A stretch of 64,000 bases of DNA from NCBI GenBank assembly GCA_934045905.1, contig OW203762.1, positions 42,137,702 through 42,201,701 on the forward strand. The letters are read 5' to 3'. How positions within the stretch are numbered: the stretch's first letter is position 1; each line of letters starts with the position of its first letter. Under the pieces are notes generated by a model. That model was not told where the DNA came from, did no database searches, and saw nothing but the letters and a program-made list of their open reading frames with translations. This DNA is from Leuctra nigra (Eukaryota > Arthropoda > Insecta > Plecoptera > Leuctridae). Positions 48,001-62,300 of this stretch are shown here, in pieces. A program made the position numbers and the translations under genes.

Positions 48001-51000
48001 ATAAATAAGCCCCGCAGCGATTTACTCAAATTTTAATAGGTACTCTAGGCAGTGAATGATTTTGGTGTAAAATAACAAAATCAATTGAATTCCGTCAGAA
48101 GACTTTCACATGACAATGCCGCAAACAATGCCTAACAATGCCGCGCAGCGAATTATTTTGAAATTCAGCCCTTATCGAGTAATTTTTTAAAGATATGCGT
48201 TACCAGGGGGGGCAGATTGATACTCTTGCCCCCCCTTCAGACGTCTAGGGGGGGCACGTGCCCCTGCTGCCCCCCCGGTTCCGACGCCACTGGACCTAGC
48301 CGACTGTCAATAAATATGATCTAGGTATTCTACTATAATTTTCCATTTTGCATATAATTTGAACAAAATTAATCGCCGTGATTTTTATAAGTAATTCTCT
48401 ATGAACTCTGAATTCTATACGAATTGAAAATATGGTCGCTTTTTGTGAAACGATGCTCTGAAAGTTAAATTACTGAAAATCTTGATATTTTATTTTTTTG
48501 AGACATTTTCATTCAGTAAGAGCAATCAATATACCTACTGGAAGCAATTTAAACCCATTGTGTTCTCGCTCTTCATTTATTCTGTCTAAAAGTACGCTTT
48601 GCATGCGCTTGTTTATTGCATAACGAAACAACAGCCCTACCAATGAAGATGAAGATAAGGTTCTGCAAGATGCATGCATAATTAAATCACGGCTAATATA
48701 GTGGCGTCACAATTAATAGAATGCGGATACTGGATTAAGTTTTGTTATGTTCCTACATTCTATTAATTTATATAAGAATTCGGTTTGTATATATACTTGA
48801 CCTATATTCAACATTACCTAAACTATCCAACCCACGTTCACTCACCAAAACACAGATTGCTTTCCTTGTTGATTCTTGCCATCACAAGTGTTGTTATTAT
48901 AACCTATATATTCTGCAGTCTTTGATTTTTAAAAAATCTCATCTCCACCCAAATTTCTCCAGCACAATGAAGAATAAAAACATGTTATTGTAACTTGAAC
49001 TCCTTTCTCATGTGTAAAACCACCCTCCATTGTCAAGGAGAAGCCAACACACAGCTCAATAATATCCTCTTTCTGTGACTGGGAACGCAGACAAGTGATA
49101 AAAGTGATGAACTGACCGGAGGACGTCGCGGACTTTTACATCGAGCGTCGCATTGTTGTAGAGAAGATTTGAAAAGAAGCCCCCTCGCTTGTAGAAAATC
49201 CCCGGCTTGTCATCGACGAGACGCGTCAAGGTATCGAACTCGGGATCTTCGTTGAGAGGACGACAGACGAAAACCTCGGCATGTCCGCCGACCAACAGTG
49301 CAGAGATTGTCATGAACCACAGCGATGTTGTGAACAGACATATCAACACGAGGGATCTGAAATCAATAGATTCATGGGATGAAATAAATCAATGTGACAT
49401 TTATTATAATTAGCTTGATCAATTCTGAAACTGATTAGTTATAGTTGCATTTTAGACGTCGGTATTTCATTTTGAATATACCCTTGCTCTAAGCCATTAG
49501 AAGCAATCAGTGTTGAAAATTTAATTAACACATATTAGAGATAGTTAACTGTTTCTGTATGATATAACATATTATTGGTGTCATAGTTTCAAATCTGTTA
49601 GATTTCTTTTGATTATTGATAATGATCAATCAAGACTGTGTGGTCTTTAAAGGCATAGATGCACAATCCTTCTTCAATCCGCATTCAAAGCATAGAATGT
49701 TAGCCCTCCAGATGCAGCAACACATTTTTCTCATTTAAATTTTGCTTTACTAGGACTATAATTTTCGCACCTCAAGTAGATTATGTGTAGTTCCGAATAG
49801 TCTTGCATGTTAATTACATGTTCAACAAACCATGCAGGTTACGGACACTGCACCAAAGGCTATATTATATCAAAATGTTGGTAGTTAACAAAAACGCGTC
49901 ACAAGCTGGGGCGCAAAAGTGTCCACGACGGCCTAACGAAGCCCACCAACCCCTCTCTTTGTTGATTTTAATTTTGCAAACGCGAAATATCTCGCCCGTC
50001 CTTAAAATACAATGCATAATCTAGCTCTAGACATTTCTGTCGAGAAATGATTCAATAAAGCTCTGAGCTTAAAAGCACGAGAGATTTGAACGGAGAACTC
50101 TTCGTGAACTGTTCTTGTTACTTTAATTCTGAAATAAAGCTCAACATCTACTCCAAATCTTTGCTTTTACTTTATTTAAGTAAAGTAAATGATGGTGAAA
50201 CACAAACCCCCAACTGGATGGCAACATTGATACAGTGAAATCTCATTATTGTTAAAATTCAGAAGAAAATATCTAACAAAGTGGGCCCCTCAACCTCGCC
50301 CCTGATCCTAAGTATTTAAAACGAGTAGGTACCTATAATTATGCTCGAAGGTAGGTACGCATTATTCGTATTGCTTTTGAAATGCTAGATAAAATGTAAA
50401 GAAACTCGATTCCTTGAGCTTCGAAATAGTTACCAGATACCTTTTCTTTATGTTGTCACAAATTGATTTGCCATCCTCGTTTATAAGTGGAGTCATTTCT
50501 ACAAGGTTGTTTCATTCAAATTGAATTTTGTTCAGTATTCACGATCACGAAATCAATACATATTATATTTCACATATATAACAAAAGATTATGTTTCCTG
50601 TGGTTCAATAGTTCACATACAAGCGAAGGAAGTTCGGCTATAAAAGTTTGAAATCGTTGACCAGCCAATAGTTCTAACTAGGTTGCAGCCACCGCCATCC
50701 CCAGGTCTTTATCTCTGAACTCATTCAAGGGTGAAATGTAATTATCACCAATGGTTAACTCGAACTACTCACTAGATCGGTGCTAAATGGTAACGACCAC
50801 GTTTAACCGATCGAGTCGTCGTCGACGGAAGAAGGTAATTCACTTACGCCGTCAGGACGCCGTTAGCGCGTCGTCCGCCGTCACAACATCCCAGGCTCAC
50901 GCCTATCAACAGCAGCAGCCAGATCACCGCCACTGACGCACCAGCGCCTAATCACAATTCATCACATTATACAAAAGATTCAAAATACAAAATAACATTA

Positions 51001-53304
51001 CATTTCAGTCTCGATCTACAGCTACAACTTGTAATTATCCACATAAAATAGAAAATAAGCTTGTTCTTTTTCCAGCATATAAACGCACCGCAGTGAACGG
51101 GAAACGCACTGTACTTCAAAGTGTTCTTTTGAAATTTGTCTTCAAACTTACAGAATTTTTAAAAAATAGGATATTAGAAACCCTTTCACGCTTACTATAG
51201 ACTTGACAAAATAATGCCAGAAATAGAGACCCCAGAAATGAGGTCGCTCAAAATAGAGCGACCTCAAAGTGTTAAATACGATACATTTTTAGGTCACTAG
51301 TTAAGTGTGAGTAATATATGATTTTTTTTTAAATTCTTTTACTGTGAAGACAAAATGTAAAAGAAAACTCTGAAGAACGGAGTTTTTCCCGTTCGCTTAA
51401 ACAGGCCTCTTAATGCTGAAACATAAAACTGCAGACACTGAATTACGTCTAGACAATTTCTGAGTTCTGTTTGTTTCTCTGACGTATTCGCACACTGATC
51501 ATGGCAGTGTCAAATGCACATTCAAAATGTGTCACATTTGATAACATCTTGCCGGTGAAACATTTCCCTTCTACAAACTAGTTGCTTTGTATTAAGTTTC
51601 GTAAGTCTATTTACATAAAGCTGTCAACCAGCGCCACTGCTCAATGTTGGCGACGCTGCGAACTAATTGCAGCGCTCTGTCGCGGGCGTCCTCGACTTTG
51701 GCGCTCAAGTCTCTAGTGATAACGTCTAGAGACCAAATGGCGTCATCCAAAGCTGTCCTTTGAAGACTCAACTGTCGTCGGATTGCTAGAAACAAATTTT
51801 ATTTCATTAATTTAACACCAAACTGAAGTTAGCCACTTAATTATTGGTGAAGTATGATTTTTCCTGGTAACCTCAACAAGGTTGATGTGACTGCTAGATG
51901 AAAAGATTTTCCTCCTCTTGGATAGTAAAATCTTTTCATCATGCAGTTGGTATTACTTCACTAAATTATTTCTTAGTTTCTTACAGACGATTAGATTAAT
52001 TTTTGTTGTTGTTTTATTATGTTCATCGCACAAATATCAATAATAGCAGTACAATTTAGAAGACAATTGGTCGCCCTCATTTTCCCAACAAACTATTGGT
52101 GATTTTATTGCTATGTTCTTTTCTAGTTTGTATCCTGGCAAATCGCTGGAATAAATAAGCACATACATTTATTTTCCTGTTCGTGCTCTGGCGTTAATGA
52201 TATCCCAACCTACAAACTGCAATTCTCACATAACAAAAACTAAAAATGGCACTAATAATGTATGTAAACTTATATTAGAGCATACCCTGGGATTTTGATG
52301 AGACCTGATTGCTCTTTTTCGTCTGCTTTTCAACAAAGAAGACAGCGAAGTAATGCTGATGATAATATCAAATAGAACTCAGCTGCTCATTCCAGCGCCT
52401 TCGTTCGTGAATAACTCGATTATTCATCAACATGACGTAAAAAACTTGGGAGACGTAATGCTAATCACACCTGTGGTGCCTCACATCTTATTCACAGCAG
52501 TTCTTTTAGAAAGGATTTTCATGGAATTGAAGACAACATTTTATTGACAAACGTGAGCAATTCGCAAGCTTTCAAAACTCAAACCAGAGAATGTAGATGG
52601 AAGACTAATTTATTTTCTTTGTGACTTAATTAAGAGCTGATACTTGGTTACGCCTATTAATTTATTTTCAAAAGATAACCCCCTTTGCAACGTAAATAAC
52701 CTCGTTAATATTCTAGACTTTGCTTTATTTCTGACATTTAAATGTAAAGTACGAGTATTACTGAAATCCACTTCAGATATTGCAAGCTCACATAAGAAGT
52801 GACTATTTCATGAAATTAGTCCAATAAAATAACACGACCATCATGGCCATCAATTTGTTTAACTACCTTCATAAATTGAACTAAATTGCAGTTTAGCGTC
52901 TAATGAACAATCGCATAATATGTAGCATAGATTCTTGTGTAGTTTCGTTAGTTTTATTTTGCACTGAAATATACCTTTGTGAAACAAGCAGATGCAAATT
53001 ACTCTTGTTATGCACAGCTACAAGGTAGGTATCAATCAAGGTAGTAACATAGTTTAAGTAAAGACGATATTTATTTCATTCAAGTTGAGGGTGACCCAAT
53101 TTGCTTCACATTCGTGCCCCAAGAAAATGAATAATCATTAGAGTGTGGTATTATTAAACTGTACAGCGTTAGGATGTAAAGGAGCAATGAAATTTTAAAA
53201 AAGCAGGTAAATAGTACCTCAAACTTGTAATGGAAGAAAAAACACTAAAAATGGAAGAATCAAATATGCAGATCTAATTATACTTATAGTTACCCTGTTC
53301 TGTA

Positions 53305-53351
<47 letters not shown>

Positions 53352-53353
53352 AT

Positions 53354-53386
<33 letters not shown>

Positions 53387-56300
53387 GCAGGAAAGCCGGC
53401 GGGCGCACACGCTCAATTTATTGAAAATGAACGGCGTTTCATCACCAATCAAGTCTAAATTATGTCTTCTGCTTTTTGTGAATAAAGAAATAACCGAAAC
53501 TCACCTAAGATGCACCCTTTGTATTTGTAACAAATCTACTCATAACTGTCAAATTTAGTACATTTCACAGAAATCGTCTCCTGCCAACTAATGTCAAGCT
53601 TTATTTTTAATATTTCTTCTTAATTCCGTGAGAACCATCAAACCAAAGCCTATGGAGTGGTTAAATATTCTAGTTTGGTAAAAAAAAATCATTCCCCTTA
53701 TTTACGTAGAGTGGTGTGCATTAGGTCATGTTCACGACGACTAGTGTCTACTGATACTGAAGCAATAATGTACACTTGGCAAAACAAAAATTGATCGTTG
53801 ACCAAATTTTAATGACTGCTGGTCAATGTCCCATAACCAATCAAAGCTTGTTATTATCATTGAAATGTGAGATTCCATGACGGGCCCCTTTAGTCCTGCA
53901 TATTTTGCCAAGAGGGCCATGCGAGGGAGTTAAGTCTCCACACGGATTGTCTCACTTCCTTTTGTAACTCATTGTTGTTAGCCTAAATGAAGAGTCAGTG
54001 GAGACACAAACTCAGCTCCCTATAAAATGGCAAGTTGTCAATTGTTGATGGCTAGTATCTCAGCCGAGTTTACTAAGTGTGGTCTTTCGTGTGGTATTTA
54101 AATATAAAATAATAGTACCAAAATAGTATCAAGAAGGACATAAAAACCTTACAAAATATGCATAAAAAGGACTGAATTCATAAACAGATGTGATGCATTT
54201 TCAAACAAAATTAAACACCTTTGTTTGATATCAGAACTCTTCAAACGTATTTCTATCTCAAAATAATATTTTTTGTACTCTATGAGCATGAGTAACACTC
54301 CTGTGTAGGGACTGACAACTCCTCAATGACTGCATTAATTCTGCTCTCTGCTTCATGTCTAGTCCATATCACGAGCATGTCAATACTGTTTGGAACTAAA
54401 TGACGTACTGCCATACGTCATACATGACGTCATACGTCACGCTTGTTAGTTATGAGTCTCTGAAAGAGGGTGTTAAAGAGGGTGTGAAAGATGATTTTTT
54501 AACAATGAACAATGATTTTCCTGTTATTCAATTCTGTAATATTCGTAGATGTAAGTAATACTTCTTGACACTTGTGCAATCCCTTAGAGTAATAGGGCAG
54601 TGTGAAGACATTGTATTCCAGTAGATTAGTAAAATTCAACACAAGAAATAATGACAAACACCTTTATCAGCTGAAAAGTGTCAAATTTTAATTCATGAAA
54701 ATCAAATTCAGTATTCGTTTGAAGTTTTGGCGGAAAAAATGGCATGCGAGGTTTTTCAGAAATGTTGCTTTAGTAACATAGCAATACGAAAGTTTTAAAA
54801 TGATGAGAAGTGTTCTATTAAACTTTTAAATAGATTCCTTGAAAACTATTCATCCCACAACAAAAATAACGTAAATTCTGAGTTCAAGTACATCTTTACT
54901 TTCATAATTGAACAATTATTCGAACTTACTTACACTTCACTACGCTGCTGCCAGACTGGAATGCTGGTAATGACGTCACTGCTTACCTATCCTCGTGTTC
55001 CTGCTCTCCTTCTCCACGTGCATGGGAATGAACTGGAATTCACCCCGAGCCTGTGACGTCACGCTCGTCAAATTGTCGCCGCCAAGGTTACGGATCTGCC
55101 GGAGATTCTCGTCCTTCATTATCTAGGTACAGAAAACTTCTTGAAGACATTCGAATATTTACTCTTTGATATTGAGTAAAACATTTTATTTGATTCTTTA
55201 TAACATCTTAAGATGAACTTAACAGTTCATGTTGTTTTTTTATATTATTTTACCCAAACTTATGAATTTAGTTTCACCCGGGACGATGACATTTTATTGG
55301 ACGAAGACCTAAAACGTTATAATTATAAGAACTAACTGCAGAACTTACGAGGAATTTGTGTAAAACTATAGAAAAAGCTTTTAAAAGCGCCATAACTCTA
55401 CAGAGATTTTGCCAAGTTCACACTTTTTAAAATAGGGTTCTTTTCATAATTATGTTTAATTATTGATTTTTGAGAATAATAAAAAGAATGCGAAATGAAG
55501 GGGTGTACGTTCGGCCGAACCACAATTCAAATCCAGGACTTTGGCGAGTAAAGAAAGAAATAATACTGTAAGTTTGGAGCCCCGGTTCGACCTGATATTT
55601 TCCAATTGTACATCCCTTCAGACCCACTGGAAGATGTCTATATAGAACACTGAATCACAAAAGCTAGTATTTTCTTATATAGAGCATCAAAGTATTATAC
55701 TCGTATACTCTATTTATTGTCTAATAACCAATTAAATAAATGAATTGATATTTCCAGTTAAAATTTACTTATGTTCAATGAGCGCAAAACTTCGTATTTT
55801 CTATAAAAGCATCAAATCTATTGATTTTATTAATTTCTGATGAAGGTTGAGTGTGATGGCGATGCAGCGCCATATCTCTGTGATGCGGATGAACACGACG
55901 CCGACGCCGACGCCGATACTGGCGTCGGGACGCCACAATATTTCATCTCGACGCCACGATAAGAGATTCAACTCTGTCGGGAGTCTTAGTGTTTCTTTCA
56001 TGTACAGTGACCTGTATAGCTGACTGCAGAACTTTAAAGATAGGCTGCTGCAATAAGTTGAGATTCGAAAGCTTTTTGTACATCGACGTGCGTGCTTTCC
56101 GAAAGTCACACATTTATAGTTTTACACCGTTTTTGCTGACATAAGCTAATATAACAAATGAAACATGGAATTGAATTTTCATTTAAATTATCGATAGGTG
56201 CATTTATATTTACACATATTGAAGCAAATGTGTTTTCCTCTGTCCTTAAATCATTTTCTATGCGGGGAAAAAGCTCGTACTAAAACTTTAAACTTGCAAG

Positions 56301-59300
56301 TTAAAACTTGTAAATTTGGACACTATCATACAATTATCAGCCAATTTGTTCAGTTACTGCTTTAACAGATCACAACACGATTTAAGAAATTAATCACATG
56401 TAAAAAACATGGTTCTGTGGAACGGTCTTTCTGCAGTAAAATCATTTGAAGTTTGAAATAATGGAGTTTTGAAAAGTGGATTACTCTTGATCCTACACGT
56501 ACAATGAAGTTACGCAAAACATTATTTCAATTGCTGATTAAAAATATTTTTTTTCGAATAGATAGAATCGGATAAAGTTAGCGGTAGGATTTATCGCCTG
56601 AAACCATGGCAACAGCCAATGAAACACAGCCATCTAGACTCTAAAGTCCACTTGAGCTAAAGTGGAGTTCATCTTACTTATCGGGACATCGTACAACCGG
56701 GCCTTAGAAAATGACCTTAAAGTCATCTCTTACCGACTCCAGCCGAAGTACAACGTCAAGACCCGAAGAATCCACCGTCTCACACAGTGGCCTATCTCTC
56801 GAAGAACACTGCCTTCGAAACAAGTCAATTTGTTGCCGTAATTCTGCCAAGCGTTCTCTCGCAACCAACATCAGCTCTTGCGCTTCTTTCGTGTAGTCTT
56901 GCAATGTCTCCACGCGCTCTGACAATGCCCTAGCGGCTGAAATAAGCAACACACACCACGGCCCGGTTGATCTCGGCTCATCAATCAGTCTATTGGAACG
57001 CATGAATATACATGGGGCAGTGAATTAGATTCACTGAGGGGATGAGATGGATATGTATTTAGATTCACTCTAGGATCACATGGCATGCAACACTCTCGAC
57101 GCCTATTACACAGACGCCATATTGCTTTAATAATCACATCCCAGATTACCACTTTAATCAATGTTTGTGCTTTGCGCTCGGGTACAATTTGTGTCTGTTT
57201 GCATTCTACCTACGTAAATTGTTTGTCGGATTTCGAATTGATTAAAAAGTTAAGGGACGTATGAATTCTGTATTGACAGAACGAGGCAAGACGAGGAATT
57301 ACATTTTTATTGATTGCATACCTCATGAAGAGACAGATAAAGAATTTATAAAGAATCGGATTGATCGGATTAGTCACGTTACTGCCTAGTGATACATCAA
57401 ACGTTATTATATTATGAATGTTTCAAATATTAAAACAAATTTGCTTTATTTGGACAAATGTTTCTGTACTCAGTACTAGTTGAATTAAATGATCTCACAC
57501 TAAGATTTAAACGATGAACTTTCCTATTCTCGCTTAGTTTACCGGCTATAAGCATTTAGTGGACACTCAATAAAGGAAGAAAATGTTAAATTTTGCGAAC
57601 ACCATAAACTATTCTGAACCGAAATCCTCCGCCATTATTTTCAACTAAATTTTCCATGTGTGAAAGTATCGTCCACATAGCGCTGTGGTTTTCCCATCAA
57701 AGTAAACGCTGCAATAAAGTTAAGCTTTTCCTTAACGAATAAGCACCATCCAACAGATAGCATCGAGCTTAAGCACTGAGAGATAAGAAAGTAACGAGGT
57801 AATTTACTGTCACGATGCGACCAGAACTCTCCCCGCCAAGAGATACAATGATCGGGTGTTACAGGCGTCACATCGTGTCAAGATTGTGGCTATCAAAGTC
57901 TTATACGAGGGAGAAGTGGTGGTGGAGGTGCCGGGTTTGCTCTGATCTTTTGGACTCAGTTCGAGGCTTGGGACTAAAGGGGATGGAACAACTTTTTGAA
58001 ATGTGCTTCAATGGTTGTTAAAATTATCTGGGGGAAAGATAAATCAAAATATTCAGACGTGATACGTAGACTACTCAGCAATATACAAAATCGTGATATT
58101 ATACATCTGTAAAATAGAATTGAATTGGAATGTATTTCATATTTTCATTAAATTATGATTTTGTTGGTTTAATTTTGAGTGGTTTAATTTCTAGTTCATC
58201 AAATAAAGCAATATTAACTGTAATTGTGCATGTTTTATTCTTTTATTTATGGGATTGAATACAGAAACTAGTTATATAACTTTATAATGTTATAACATTT
58301 CTGTACCTCAGAGGTAGAAGGCCGGACGGAAATCCATTTTCTCGATTTTGCGTTGTATACAATTTTGTAATTATGTAATCAAGCTCTATCAATTGCCATT
58401 TGACTGGTGTCAACAAATACAGTTATATTGAAGTATTATTTACTCCTGGCACCATTGCAATGATTATCAGTATTAGCGATATTTGAGCTCACCTTAAGAA
58501 TCATTGAAATGGACTTCCAGCCTTCTACCACTGAGGTACAGATGTTTAACTAAGTTAATAGTGTATTTTTATCAATATGATTATGTTGATTACCTTTACT
58601 AAGATCAACTAAGGCATCGAGAGCGACGTCGACGCCTGTTTCCGACGCCAATTCTCGCTGAATAGGACGTCCAAGTAGGTTGTCCACATCTAAACCGAGC
58701 ACACATTACTACATGTCGCAAAACTGCTGTGCAAATAATTGCTAAAATATTTAGATTAGATTATGCGATTATAATTATTATGTATAACGAATGTACGCTC
58801 ATTTGTGTACACTGTATACAGTAACCTAAATTATGAAACTAATTAATTGTAATCCAATGTGGTACAATTATTTAGTATCATGACTGGGTCGATACTGCAG
58901 TACGGAGCTGTTCTAAAAGAATAATATATTCTAAAGTTTTTAAAAAATGACATCCAATTCCCACAAGCACAGCTCTCTTCCATAAATTTCGTGTCATTTT
59001 TTTATGATGCACTTGATGTTTTTTGATTAATCCGGTAATTGAAACCGGTGAATCCGAGACTGTTTTGATGTGTCTATATGTCAGCTTTGATCAAGCTTTA
59101 CATGGACATAACCGTCGGGCAATGAGTTTGGTCTTGTATCATTACTTTATTTATGAGAGTGATATATTGCCTACTAGATGCCTGCTGAGGGATGACTCGG
59201 AATCCATTTGTTAAACTAGCGGAGAGGGATTTATGGCGAGGGTGTTTATTTTTAGTAAAAGAGTGAAAAATTGTTGTGAATTTATACATGGAATATAAAT

Positions 59301-62300
59301 AACCGTCTTACATTGATTGTGACATAATTTATAATAATAGAATAGGAGTGATTTACATATTGAATTCATTTTTCAAAACAAATTTGTTCTTGTAGACATT
59401 CATTCAATTTGAAAATGTATTTTGATTCAATGTAAATGAAACCACGAAGGCTTCGAAAGCTAATAGATTTTTAGTGTAAAATTAAATAACGGAAGACAGT
59501 AAATAAGCATTTGGAACCTATGGTATATTCATGAGGAGGGATATATGGGCGAGGGGGTTGAAATGAAGAGAAGTGTGCATCTATCACGCTCCTGAGTGGA
59601 ATATTCACCGTCAAGATCGGCCGAGCAGGCCTCCACGGCGTGGTCCAGAGACTGCGTGATGACGAAGTGGAGTTGGAGGTGAGAGTTGCGGAGGAACGTG
59701 GAGGCGTCGGCCAGCGCCGAGTGGACGACGTCGGGCGTCGTGTGGACGGCGACGGAGAGTTGCTCGTTAGTGATGAAGATCACGACGATACCGGCACTGA
59801 GAGAAGGAAGAAGAGGGGCGGTTTTTAGAATTCAACTTTAAAACAGACTTTTGTCGTAGGTAAAAAGTACTATTTATTTCACCATCTCATACCTCTGCCT
59901 AACAAGCAGGGTGTATACAAACAAGCAATAAAATTGAAATGCGTTGGTCTCTTCTCAAAACCGTCCTTAGAGAGAATATGTTCTCTGTCAGTCATGTTTG
60001 TTGTCAAGATCTTATGCATGACAACTCACACCGACTTCTTGCTAACGGTCAAAGCGAGCTCCACTGACAATAACGCGCAGTGCACTCAAATGCCGAACGT
60101 GTGTTATGGACAATATAAAATAATATTTTATATCCCATAGAGGATTCGACCAGAACGCTTACCTTATTCATACGAGAGTCCACGAGCAATAAAAATAACT
60201 TACGCTGAACGATTTATTTAACACTCAGATACTTCAATTTAAACCTAATTTCCACATCATTTTATATTCATAGTATGTTCAAATTAAGATAAAGTATGAA
60301 AAGCGTAATATATAGCTGGGTAGGTTTCTATTCCTCACATATCATCATTTGAACACACTTTAAACTTTCATGAAGATGACGCGTTGTGGTTTGATTGCCA
60401 ATTTCGCTTTCAAAAGTAATTTTTACCTCATATTACGTCTAGTAGATACTGGAAAACAGTGCATGATAAAGACAAGGTATACTACTGTATCTCGAGATAC
60501 TGCATATTCCTGTAATTGAATTACCCGGGCCACAAATACTATTTGAGAACTTAAGTACCCCACATGGATGTGATCCAGTGCATCATCCAGCGATGTTGGT
60601 ATTTGGTAAAGTGGTTCACTGATAACTTGACCCAGGATAAGGTAAAGTGCAGTAAAGTTTGACGGCTTCCTCACAGGTTTGTTATGGGGCCGACAAAGTT
60701 ACCGCCAAGTAATAAAAGCGTCCGGGAAGTTCTCGACGGGAAATCTTGGCAAGAGAAGCAGTGTCTAATGTACGCAGCTCGACCGTAATTACCTAACTTC
60801 GATAGGAACTATTTATTGTTCCCGAAGGCGCTAAAGGAATTAGAGTCACGACCGATAGGGAAATTCATTGTTTTTCAATGTTTTGACTATAATAAAAAAT
60901 AATTTGTAGCCATCATTTTAGTCTTTAATAGCGAAAATGAGCAATGAGAATTTCGGTGCTCTTGGATAACTTCCAGTAAGTTGTGTAAGGCCGGAAATAT
61001 TGGAAGTAAAATTGAAATATGACATCCTGGCCCGGGATACGAACTCTGGACATCGCACCGTTCAGGCGAGAACAGTTTGATCTTAACGATGTTTGTTGTA
61101 GCTCAGATGGTAGAGCACTCGACGCTCCTTGCCATTCTAAATTAAGCCAGGATTAATCCCCGTCCGACAAGCCGTCCGTCTTTTCGCACAAATTTTCGAC
61201 AATTACACAGGCAATATTGGAATGGTTCCAAAATAACCAACCCAGAATAGCTCACAAATTTTCATCAGTCTTTGTTAGTTTTCTGCGTGATAAAAATTTG
61301 CTCCTAACGTCTTCTTTAACCTTCCAGAAAAGTGCTTCCTTATCGTTATATGTATTTCAAAGAATTAGAAATTGGGATAACATAAATTTACACTATTAGC
61401 AGCAGAATGAAGAGCATTAGGACGACTAGAGTGCTTCTGGCGCACTCCGGCTTTTCGTCGCCTCTACTGCTGACGTTGTCGTCGGTCCAGTGGGGCGGCG
61501 GAGGCGGCGGAGGCGGCGGCGTGGTCGAGGAAGTGGAAGGACGTCGCAGGAGGCGGCAGCACGCGTGGACAACCACTAGACCGGGGGCGGTCAGCGATAA
61601 CAGCAAGCCAACTGATAAACATATGATGAATCCAGCTTCCACTTTTAGTGACTGAAACAAAAACATTCATTTCATACTTTCAACTTGAATAAGAACATTT
61701 TGTATGTTATTTTAATTATGTACCTAATAACCCCGAACTATTCCCAAGCATCGCTCCTTGTTCTACTCCTTGTTTACATTTTTACACAATTCGACGAGAA
61801 TATCCATAAAAAATATTTTATTTATAAGAAAAGTGTATTTTTCACTGATCACTATGATTTCTTCTTGTAAACTTGTGTATTTATTTGCATTTATAGACTA
61901 AAGATCTATATATTGTGTTATTGTGATAACTGGATTCAAAGATCTGTGAAATGGATGATTATGTTCTCAACGTTCCAAACAACGTTTGACGTCATAATTA
62001 TTAAATTATGTTCAAGCTTCATCATAATACGATCGTGTTTAATTACATATGGCCTAATTAAATAGCATCTTCAGCCAATTATGTGAGGTAATTAAATTGT
62101 AACGGTTTAATCATTTCGGTCCTATTACTTGTGAGGTGCTTGTGAGCCAATCATTATCAATACCACAACACAACAATATGTTACAGCTGGGTGGTTGAGT
62201 TAGGTTAATCCCGTCGTGACCTTCATCTCAAGTTCCATCAATGTCTTGACTACTTAATAAAGATGTAATACAGATCTTGTGCCCACATTATACGGAGAGA

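Noticed and set aside
53219..53558. ORFs of repeated VCLS or DRQT
   Set aside because: Translations of a TCTG microsatellite.
61407..61655. Gly-rich plus-strand ORF
   Set aside because: Antisense of the poly-Pro run in prominin exon 3.
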